DNA of 12,783 nucleotides from Alphaproteobacteria bacterium (lineage in GTDB: Bacteria; Pseudomonadota; Alphaproteobacteria; Rhodobacterales; Rhodobacteraceae), in contig JAADIC010000354.1 in the NCBI GenBank assembly GCA_013151535.1, forward strand, positions 1 through 12,783, read 5' to 3'. The notes under the pieces were generated by a model. It saw only the letters and a program-made list of their open reading frames with translations, was not told the DNA's origin and ran no database searches. The position numbers and the translations under genes are program-made. Below are positions 8,128 through 12,771 of the stretch, one piece after another (the stretch's first letter is position 1; each line of letters starts with the position of its first letter).

Positions 8128-8939
8128 CAGGGGGCGGCGGCAGCGAGCCGTCCGTTTTGGCGGATGGCAACCACGCGTTTGGCCAAACCTGTGGCGTCAT
8201 CGGTTTCAACGAAGGTGCCACACAAGGTGGCCTCGCCGTTTGCAGGGGTGAAGCGGTCTTTGTTCATGCCGGTGATGAAACGGCGCAAGGGTTCGGTCTT
8301 TTCCATGCCGATGACGCTGTCGTAATCGCCGCACATACCGGCATCGGTGTGATAGGCGGTGCCGCGCGGCAGCACCATGACGTCAGCGGTTGGCACATGG
8401 GTGTGGGTGCCGGTCACCAGCGAGGCGCGCCCGTCGCACCAGTGGCCCATGGCCATTTTCTCGCTGGTGGCCTCGGCGTGGAAATCAACGAGGATAACAC
8501 TGGCGAGCTTGCCCAAGGGATGCGCCTTCAGCACCTGATCGACGGCGGAATAGGGATCGGAATAGGGTTTTTTCATGAACACCTGCCCCAGCGCCTGAAT
8601 GACCAGCACCCGCTTGCCACCGGGGGCATCGAACAGCCGGAAACCTTTGCCCGGCGCAGTTCGCGCGATGTTGAGAGGGCGCAGGATGCGCGGTTCCTGT
8701 TCAATCGCTTTGAGCATATCGCGCTGATCGAACGCGTGATCGCCTAGGGTGATGCAATCGGCCCCGGCCTCAAGGATCGCTTTGGCATGCGCTCCGGACA
8801 GGCCCATGCCGGCGGTGGCGTTCTCGCCGTTGACCACGACGAAATCAAGCGACCAGTCCGCGCGCAGACGCGGTAGGTTTTCGCTGATGGCACGCCGTCC
8901 GGCGCGGCCCATGACATCGCCGAGGAATAAAAGTCTCAT
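8127..8939 (-). CDS. YmdB/TIGR00282-family metallophosphoesterase
   Basis: 270 residues, the standard length. Metal-binding motifs in order: GDVMGRAG (7-14), VNGEN (36-40), GDHAFD (66-71), VDFHAE (151-156) and GTHTHVPTAD (177-186). The Bacillus homologue YmdB is a cytoplasmic 2',3'/3',5'-cyclic-nucleotide phosphodiesterase involved in RNA metabolism and biofilm decisions; the reaction in alphaproteobacteria is inferred. The third motif has Asp where many phosphoesterases have Asn (GNH), which may be normal in this lineage. The gene follows fthC by 38 bases and overlaps the EamA gene by one base, so the three are probably one transcript. Family assignment is firm. Confidence 0.92.
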   Translation of the reverse strand: MRLLFLGDVMGRAGRRAISENLPRLRADWSLDFVVVNGENATAGMGLSGAHAKAILEAGADCITLGDHAFDQRDMLKAIEQEPRILRPLNIARTAPGKGFRLFDAPGGKRVLVIQALGQVFMKKPYSDPYSAVDQVLKAHPLGKLASVILVDFHAEATSEKMAMGHWCDGRASLVTGTHTHVPTADVMVLPRGTAYHTDAGMCGDYDSVIGMEKTEPLRRFITGMNKDRFTPANGEATLCGTFVETDDATGLAKRVVAIRQNGRLAAAAP

Positions 8940-8977
8940 GGCTTTGGCTTACTTGCAGGATTAACGAAGGGCAAGGC

Positions 8978-9538
8978 TCAGAACCGGATCACGCCGTTTT
9001 CGGTGACGAGGACGTCTAAGCGGATATCTGTCGGCTCGGTCGGGACAAGCGGCAATTCCTGCCCGCTATAGGCAAAACCCACGGCCATCGCGGGGGCGGA
9101 TTTGCGCAAAAGCGCGAAGGTGCGGTCATAAAAGCCGCCGCCATAACCAAGGCGATAGCCGCGTGTATCAAAGCCGACCAAGGGGGTTATCAGGATGTCG
9201 GGGATCAGGGTGTCGGCGATTTCCGGGATTGCCGCGCCGAACGGGCCGTTGAGCATCTTCGTGCCGGGCGTCCAGCGGCTGAACTTGAGCGGTTGGCGCG
9301 GCGCTTGGATCACCGGCACGCAGACTGATTTTCCGGCGGCGGCCAGATCATTCATCACCGGCAGCGGGCTGATCTCGGTGCGGATGGGCATATAGGCGGC
9401 GACGGTTTGGAACCGCGCCAAGCTGGCAAGGAATTGGGCCAGATGGGCGCAAGCCGCCGGATCATGGCCCTGCCGGTGCGCGATTTTGCGGGCGGTATAG
9501 GCGGTTTTGCGGGCGGTTTCTTTGGTTGTTTGGGTCAT
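8978..9538 (-). CDS. fthC: 5-formyltetrahydrofolate cyclo-ligase (5,10-methenyl-THF synthetase)
   Basis: 186 residues from the ATG at 9538 (MTQTTKETARK...), which has AAGGTG a few bases upstream; a longer frame to 9646 has no plausible site and no family match. The enzyme uses ATP to convert 5-formyl-THF to 5,10-methenyl-THF in folate one-carbon metabolism in the cytoplasm. The diagnostic motif GYRLGYGGGFYDR is at residues 127-139, and substrate-site segments YMPIRTEISPLP and DILITPLVGFD are present. It heads the minus-strand cluster. In many proteobacteria this gene (ygfA) directly follows the 6S RNA gene; here the upstream region holds an inverted-repeat element and then a possible 6S gene. 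Confidence 0.93.
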   Translation of the reverse strand: MTQTTKETARKTAYTARKIAHRQGHDPAACAHLAQFLASLARFQTVAAYMPIRTEISPLPVMNDLAAAGKSVCVPVIQAPRQPLKFSRWTPGTKMLNGPFGAAIPEIADTLIPDILITPLVGFDTRGYRLGYGGGFYDRTFALLRKSAPAMAVGFAYSGQELPLVPTEPTDIRLDVLVTENGVIRF

Positions 9539-9628
9539 GGCGCACCTTTTTTCGAAGCTGCACATGATTTTATAGTGCTGCGCAAGAGATTCTATGCGCT
9601 TCGCGCGAGGATATTTAGGCCAATTGGA

Positions 9629-9900
9629 ATTAGGGCCTGTGGACATTCACCACGCCGCACTGGTTTCCGCCCAAAATCCACCAGTGCCAGCCAATTTTGC
9701 GTCGATAGGGTCACCCCTTTCAAGCGAAATTGGCGTAGCAATGGTGGATTTTGGTGAAATCCCTTCGGGACGCGGCGAAATTTGCCGCCACCGCGCGGTT
9801 TTTCGCTTCCTATCGGACGATAGCTGCGCTCAAATCCACCCGTTGGCAACAAATTTCGACTCGCGCCAGTGCGACGTGGTGAATGTCCACAGGCCCTAAT
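9629..9900. mobile_element. MITE-like inverted-repeat element
   Basis: Terminal arms at 9629-9663 and 9866-9900 are inverted copies, 34 of 35 bases matching; the first 26 are perfect. The outer ends read ATTAGGGCC and GGCCCTAAT. This could be a GGGCC...GGCCC element between duplicated TA dinucleotides, the target pattern of IS630/Tc1-type and some IS5-group transposases. It encodes no transposase. The interior is built of hairpins: 9671-9754 (arms CCAAAATCCACCA and TGGTGGATTTTGG, with an inner GCCAATTTTGC/GCGAAATTGGC stem), 9774-9788, and 9810-9823 (CTATCG/CGATAG). A further partial copy of the AAATCCACC unit lies at 9831-9840. Reading frames across it look like translations of the repeat rather than genes. 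Confidence 0.6.
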
Positions 9901-10026
9901 GGTGGCGGGCCCACACATCCGTTGGGGTGAGTTATCCGAGAGCCTGGTACAACCAGGTGGGTGCCAGATACGATAGGCCAGGGCCAGTCGCAGAGCCAGC
10001 TCCCGTACAAAAATTTAAGGCCACTG
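9901..10026 (-). ncRNA. ssrS: Possible 6S RNA gene (ssrS)
   Basis: This stretch of about 125 bases has no convincing gene and lies upstream of fthC on the same strand, where ssrS sits in many proteobacteria. On the minus strand an apical arm can form: UAUCUG (9974-9969) pairs with CGGAUA (9938-9933). Inside it an internal loop leads to a perfect CCUGG-UUGUA-CCAGG hairpin (9957-9943). GUGGC near 10024-10020 can pair with GCCAC near 9906-9902 to close the molecule. A long hairpin with internal bulges is the 6S shape. Upstream, TTGTCA and TTAAAT are possible promoter hexamers, but their 20-base spacing is poor. The ends are guesses and the length is short for 6S (usually about 160-200 bases). 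Another structured RNA or regulatory leader is possible. Confidence 0.35.
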
Positions 10027-10102
10027 GAAATGGACCCCTGACAAAACGCACAGAACCCGCCGGTTCCTGACCTAGGCGTTCTGGGGCGATTTCACAAGGG
10101 GG

Positions 10103-10131
10103 TTGACGCGATGTTCACCTATTGTTCATAT
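10103..10131 (+). promoter_or_regulatory. Predicted mmcB promoter
   Basis: TTGACG (10103-10108) and TCATAT (10126-10131) are separated by 17 bases. The expected transcription start is at about 10137-10138, which is the mmcB ATG itself. Confidence 0.5.
10113..10127 (+). promoter_or_regulatory. LexA (SOS) operator upstream of mmcB
   Basis: GTTC-ACCTATT-GTTC exactly matches the alphaproteobacterial SOS box GTTC-N7-GTTC. It lies inside the predicted promoter spacer, so bound LexA would block RNA polymerase. mmcB is a known member of the SOS regulon in Caulobacter, which fits. Confidence 0.8.
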
Positions 10132-10136
10132 GTGGG

Positions 10137-10628
10137 ATGCCCGATTCAAAAAACGATACATTGATGCAAGGACAATTGCTGGCGCGCGGCGTCTGCCGCC
10201 ATTTGCGGCAGTATGATTTTCTGACGCTGGAGGAGTTTGTGCCGGTTTCCGGCCTCAGGGTCGATGTGATGGCGCTGGGGCCCAAGGGCGAGATCTGGGT
10301 GATCGAATGTAAATCTTCACGCGCGGATTTTCAGGCTGACAACAAATGGCAGGGCTATCTGGAATGGTGCGACCGGTATTTCTGGGCGGTGGACGCGGCG
10401 TTTCCGTGTGAGCTGTTGCCTGAAGGTACGGGGTTGATGCTGGCCGATGCTTACGACGCGGAAATTCAGCGCATGGGGCCTGAGGATAAGCTGGGCGCGG
10501 CCCGGCGCAAAAAGCTGACGCTGAAATTCGCGCGCAATGCGGCTGACAGGTTGCGCGGCTATCGCGACCCCGGGGCGGCGGGGTTCGATCAGACGACACA
10601 TATGGAAAGGATCACAGATGATGATTAA
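10137..10628 (+). CDS. mmcB: MmcB-family DNA repair protein
   Basis: 163 residues from ATG 10137; an in-frame ATG at 10164 is the main alternative. The family sequence starts at LLARGVCRHL. A PD-(D/E)XK-like nuclease core is visible: Asp43 in RVDVMAL, then Glu57-x-Lys59 in VIECKSS, followed by the conserved FQADNKWQGYLEWCDRYFWAV block. MmcB proteins are linked to resistance to mitomycin C-type DNA damage and belong to the LexA regulon; the nuclease activity is an inference from the fold. A LexA box lies 10-24 bases upstream. No Shine-Dalgarno sequence precedes the ATG and the promoter predicts a start at the ATG, so the mRNA may be leaderless. The 3' end overlaps the next gene by 11 bases. 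Confidence 0.88.
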   Translation: MPDSKNDTLMQGQLLARGVCRHLRQYDFLTLEEFVPVSGLRVDVMALGPKGEIWVIECKSSRADFQADNKWQGYLEWCDRYFWAVDAAFPCELLPEGTGLMLADAYDAEIQRMGPEDKLGAARRKKLTLKFARNAADRLRGYRDPGAAGFDQTTHMERITDDD

Positions 10629-10803
10629 GTATTACTACCCCGACGGCGATTGGTGCTTTCGCGCGCTGCACACCGCGCATGCGGTGTTTCACAATCCCGA
10701 GGGCAAGTTGATTGCGCGGGCGGAAAAACCCGATGGCAGTACGTTGTACGAGTTTGAAATCACGGGATTCGAGCTGATCGGGCCGGGTGAAATCCACCGC
10801 TAA
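10618..10803 (+). CDS. Small hypothetical protein overlapping mmcB
   Basis: 61 residues (MMIKYYYPDGDW...). AAAGG lies seven bases before the ATG at 10618 (a second ATG follows at once), inside the end of mmcB. I do not recognise a family. The sequence is mixed alpha/beta, with aromatic residues at the start and a YEFEITGFELIG strand pair near the end; it has no signal peptide and no membrane segment. The 11-base overlap suggests translational coupling and co-induction by the LexA-controlled promoter, so a role alongside MmcB is possible but unproven. It is a plausible real gene because of its ribosome site, codon use similar to the neighbours, and the tight packing against the next gene. Confidence 0.65.
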   Translation: MMIKYYYPDGDWCFRALHTAHAVFHNPEGKLIARAEKPDGSTLYEFEITGFELIGPGEIHR

Positions 10804-10807
10804 GCGG

Positions 10808-10993
10808 TTATTTGACCGCCCGCGCCCGTGCGGCGGCCGAGCGCAGTTCCTCGGCGATTTCCTCGGCCTCTTCGGGATCGAAATCGAGCGGCAGGCTGAC
10901 CTTGTCGGTTTCCACGAATATGCGCACCATGCCCTGATCGGTTGGCCCGATCTGGATATTCGCGGCAACCTCGCTTGGATTGTTGATGCTCAT
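10808..10993 (-). CDS. Small acidic protein, probably DUF6324 family
   Basis: 61 residues starting MSINNPSEVAANIQIGP, with GAGG seven bases before the ATG. The central part (TDQGMVRIFVETDKVSLPLDF) looks like a beta hairpin. It is followed by an acidic helix (DPEEAEEIAEELRSAAARARA). I believe this matches the DUF6324 family of Rhodobacterales, from memory only; the function is unknown. It is convergent with the small gene at 10618, with four bases between the stops. The 150 bases between its start and the tRNA would have to carry its promoter; I see no clear one. Confidence 0.7.
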   Translation of the reverse strand: MSINNPSEVAANIQIGPTDQGMVRIFVETDKVSLPLDFDPEEAEEIAEELRSAAARARAVK

Positions 10994-11086
10994 GGCGCGA
11001 CCTCTGGTTTGAATTGCGCGTCATCGCTAGCGGTTTGTGGCAGGTTTCGCAAGACAGCGGCGCGCGAAATGCGGGCTGATTCCAAC

Positions 11087-11115
11087 TTGACCTGACTGCA
11101 CGGGTGTTTTAGGTC
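11087..11115 (+). promoter_or_regulatory. Possible tRNA-His promoter
   Basis: TTGACC (11087-11092) and TAGGTC (11110-11115) have 17 bases between them and lie about 30 bases before the tRNA. The -10 element is weak. Confidence 0.4.
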
Positions 11116-11143
11116 GAGCGACGTGGCCTAAGGGCCCATAGGT

Positions 11144-11220
11144 GCCGGCGTAGCTCAGTAGGTTAGAGCGCTTGATTGTGGATCAAGAGGTCCCCTGTTC
11201 AAACCAGGGCGCTGGTACCA
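11144..11220 (+). tRNA. tRNA-His (GTG)
   Basis: This 77-base cloverleaf has an encoded CCA. Acceptor GCCGGCG pairs with CGCTGGT (two G-U pairs). The D arm is GCTC/GAGC, the anticodon stem CTTGA/TCAAG with loop TTGTGGA (anticodon GTG), and the T arm CCCTG-TTCAAAC-CAGGG. The discriminator is A73 and the base before position 1 is T, so the usual G-1:C73 pair of tRNA-His is absent. That loss is known for a large group of alphaproteobacteria including Rhodobacterales. The island-like AT-rich DNA begins directly after the CCA. Confidence 0.96.
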
Positions 11221-11256
11221 TTAAATCAATGGCTTAACTAATTGATCAAAGAATCC

Positions 11257-11275
11257 GTGCCTCTATTGTGCCTCT
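11257..11275. repeat. Tandem GTGCCTCT pair (possible integrase arm sites, left)
   Basis: GTGCCTCT occurs at 11257-11264 and 11268-11275, an 11-base period (about one helical turn). It lies roughly 60-70 bases left of the tRNA remnant. Confidence 0.4.
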
Positions 11276-11328
11276 TCTATACTGATTTATGTCGTTTCCT
11301 CAAAATTATTACATTTTATCAGCACTGT

Positions 11329-11373
11329 ATCATAATCCGCGTGTCGGGGATTCAAGTCCCTCTCCCGCTACCA
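11329..11373 (+). other. tRNA 3'-half remnant, probable attachment-site core (tRNA-Met-like)
   Basis: From ATCATAATCCGC to the CCA at 11371-11373 the sequence reads as the 3' half of a tRNA: anticodon CAT, the 3' anticodon strand TCCGC, a T arm with TTCAAGT loop, acceptor strand TCCCGCT, discriminator A, then CCA. The bases to the left do not form the 5' half. Similarity starts in the anticodon loop, one of the two classic crossover positions for integrases that use tRNA genes. The anticodon suggests Met (or Ile2); this is not certain. Confidence 0.6.
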
Positions 11374-11418
11374 ACAAAATCAATAGATTAGCGGATGTTC
11401 CGATCATCTTAATATCTC

Positions 11419-11438
11419 TTAGGCTCTCATTAGGCTCT
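11419..11438. repeat. Tandem TTAGGCTCT pair (possible integrase arm sites, right)
   Basis: TTAGGCTCT occurs at 11419-11427 and 11430-11438, again with an 11-base period. It lies about 45-65 bases right of the tRNA remnant. Confidence 0.4.
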
Positions 11439-11604
11439 TATATTTTGGCTTTGTTCGATTCCTATCTTGAAAATCTGAACAAAATCGATTTGTAACCTGC
11501 TTTGAAATTCTCGCTATCAAATCATTTGACTGCTACGCTGTAACCGCCTGGGTATTGTTGTAACCTAGGGCATCGCGATGCTCTTCAATCATGGAGAGAT
11601 CGAG

Positions 11605-11805
11605 ATGCGGATACTTTCAAAACGCCAGATCAAGGAGTTGGTTCTATACTCGCCACAACACGTGGCCAGACTGGAAAAGGCCGGGACGTTCCCAAAGCGG
11701 ATACAACTCGGCCCTAACAGAGTGGGATGGGTTGAGGATGAAGTGTTGAACTGGCTGCAAGAACGGCTGGACTGTCGAGAAGACCTGACCGACACTCCTG
11801 TCTAA
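11605..11805 (+). CDS. AlpA-family DNA-binding regulator
   Basis: 66 residues from ATG 11605 (MRILSKRQIKELV...), with GGAGAG about seven bases upstream. It has the AlpA/MerR-like winged-helix layout: RILSKRQIKELVLYSPQHVARLEKAG is the helix-turn-helix, FPKRIQLGPNRVGWVEDEVLNWLQERL the wing and final helix. Proteins of this kind regulate prophages and integrative islands; E. coli AlpA activates the integrase gene of CP4-57. Here it follows an attachment-like region and precedes a putative defence module, so it may control excision or the downstream genes. No integrase gene is visible in the window. TGTAACC repeats upstream could be its operator. Confidence 0.82.
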   Translation: MRILSKRQIKELVLYSPQHVARLEKAGTFPKRIQLGPNRVGWVEDEVLNWLQERLDCREDLTDTPV

Positions 11806-11811
11806 GGAGCA

Positions 11812-11841
11812 GGGTGGCTGGGCTTGCAAGACCGGCCACCC
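11812..11841 (+). terminator. Strong hairpin downstream of alpA-like gene
   Basis: GGGTGGC (11812-11818) pairs perfectly with GCCACCC (11835-11841). Pairing continues inward as TGG/CCG (including a T-G pair) and CTT/AAG. It begins seven bases after the stop codon and is GC-rich in AT-rich surroundings. No T-tract follows, so it may be an attenuator or 3'-end stabiliser rather than a full intrinsic terminator. Confidence 0.5.
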
Positions 11842-11963
11842 GACCAAAGCGAGTAGTATTCCTCAACTTCCATCAAAAGCCCACGCATACTATGCATCAG
11901 CAACCTGTTGCAAAGTGGCTTTGTTTCGATAATCATAGATTTATTGCTGTCGAGGAAGTTGGA

Positions 11964-12116
11964 ATGGAAAAGAGCGACCCAATCATCAGGGAAATTATCG
12001 AACTAGAAAGACGCTATTTTTTCGAAAAGCGGAATGTAAAAACTGAACGCCAAAGAAAGCTTCAAGAAATCATCGAACGTCACACTAAGATGGAAGTAAT
12101 TACTGATGATACTTGA
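11964..12116 (+). CDS. 50-residue helical protein, partner of the ATPase gene
   Basis: The start at 11964 is preceded by GAGGAAG at normal spacing. The frame is open back to a GTG at 11814, but that part has no ribosome site and overlaps the hairpin. The 50 residues (MEKSDPIIREIIELERRYFFEKR...) are strongly charged and predicted helical, probably one or two coiled helices; there is no membrane segment. I do not recognise a family. The last 11 bases overlap the start of the ATPase gene, with ATG inside GATGATAC, which indicates coupled translation and a stable partnership with the ATPase, as in many two-gene defence modules. Function is unknown. Confidence 0.65.
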   Translation: MEKSDPIIREIIELERRYFFEKRNVKTERQRKLQEIIERHTKMEVITDDT

Positions 12117-12771
12117 AGAGATTAGAATGACGGATTTCAGGTGTTTTTATGGCGAAACATCAATAGTTTTTTCGGAGAACCCTCAAAAGAATGTGACAAT
12201 TATTTATGCGGAAAATGGAGTTGGAAAAACAACAATCCTGAATGCTTTACTTTGGTGTTTTTATGGCGAAACTACCAAGCATTTCGAAATGAAAGAAGAT
12301 ATTCTCAATTACGATGCAATGAAAGAAGGGCGGAAAAACGCATTTGTAGAAGTTCTTTTTGAGCACAATGACAACCACTATATTGCTAAACGGTTTTCGG
12401 GCACCAGCGCCATGTCGCGAAGAGAGTTTATTATTGCTAGGATCGACGACGGCAGTCAGATAAACATCGATTCTCCCGACACATTCATTAATACAGTGAT
12501 TCCACGAGAGATGGCCTCACATTTTCTTTTTGATGGCGAGCATGCAGAGATCTTTTTGGGAGAGAACAATCGAAACTCAATCCAGAGTGCCGTACGCGAT
12601 ATTTTGGGTTGCTCGCTAATTGAAACAGCGATTTCTGATTTACAGGCTGTATCAAACAAATTCCGGAAACAAATCCCGACAACAGCGGCAAATTCAAAAA
12701 TTGATGGAGTGGATGCTCCCTCCCCGAAGGGCATCGAAATGTGCCAGACTGGTTTTATGAGAAATCAGTAG
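12106..12771 (+). CDS. SMC/Rad50/DndD-like ATPase, apparently truncated
   Basis: 221 residues. It opens MILEEIRMTDFRCFYGE, the usual start of AAA_23/DndD-like ATPases, and has Walker A ENGVGKTT at 36-43, a Q-loop region, and the FLFDGEHAEIFLGENNR block at 140-156 that I associate with DndD-type proteins. The helix RDILGCSLIETAISDLQAVSNKF should lead into a coiled coil, but from about residue 201 (base 12703-12706) the sequence is no longer ATPase-like, becomes GC-richer, and stops. Full members are about 600-700 residues, with Walker B and signature motif near the C-terminus, all missing here. It is therefore probably inactive or interrupted. A 19-base in-frame repeat encodes CFYGET twice. 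Related ATPases act in DNA repair, DNA sulfur-modification restriction and other phage-defence systems. Confidence 0.8.
   Translation: MILEEIRMTDFRCFYGETSIVFSENPQKNVTIIYAENGVGKTTILNALLWCFYGETTKHFEMKEDILNYDAMKEGRKNAFVEVLFEHNDNHYIAKRFSGTSAMSRREFIIARIDDGSQINIDSPDTFINTVIPREMASHFLFDGEHAEIFLGENNRNSIQSAVRDILGCSLIETAISDLQAVSNKFRKQIPTTAANSKIDGVDAPSPKGIEMCQTGFMRNQ
12140..12158 (+). repeat. 19-bp in-frame direct repeat, copy 1
   Basis: GGTGTTTTTATGGCGAAAC encodes CFYGE at residues 13-17 of the ATPase. An identical copy lies 114 bases (38 codons) downstream. Confidence 0.85.
12254..12272 (+). repeat. 19-bp in-frame direct repeat, copy 2
   Basis: Identical to 12140-12158 and in the same reading frame, encoding CFYGE at residues 51-55. 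The Walker A codons lie between the two copies. Confidence 0.85.

Larger units (their letters stand above)
11221..11604. other. AT-rich non-coding island edge
   Basis: No convincing gene is present in this stretch of about 380 bases between tRNA-His and the alpA-like gene; the frame at 11289-11495 lacks a ribosome site and covers a tRNA remnant. It holds two tandem GTGCCTCT copies, a tRNA 3' half, two tandem TTAGGCTCT copies, three TGTAACC copies and a possible promoter (TTGACT at 11526). The base composition is clearly lower in GC than everything to the left. Confidence 0.7.

Noticed and set aside
9629..9900. CRISPR array, suggested by recurring AAATCCACC units
   Set aside because: The units are few, diverged and in both orientations, without regular spacers; they are parts of hairpins in a MITE-like element.
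9592..9918. Frames of about 100 residues on both strands across 9592-9918
   Set aside because: They run through the inverted-repeat element and encode its arms twice in opposite order; repeat translation rather than a gene.
10801..10820. GCGGT/ACCGC hairpin as a terminator between the two small convergent genes
   Set aside because: Only five pairs with no T-tract; too weak to call as a feature.
11221..11240. A CtrA-type TTAA-N7-TTAA site after tRNA-His
   Set aside because: The two TTAA copies are nine bases apart, not seven, and the stretch is simply AT-rich.
11296..11373. A second complete tRNA gene ending at the CCA of 11373
   Set aside because: Only the 3' half matches; the upstream bases cannot form the acceptor, D arm or 5' anticodon strand.
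11289..11495. A 68-residue plus-strand frame
   Set aside because: No ribosome site, and it covers the tRNA 3'-half remnant and the TTAGGCTCT repeats.
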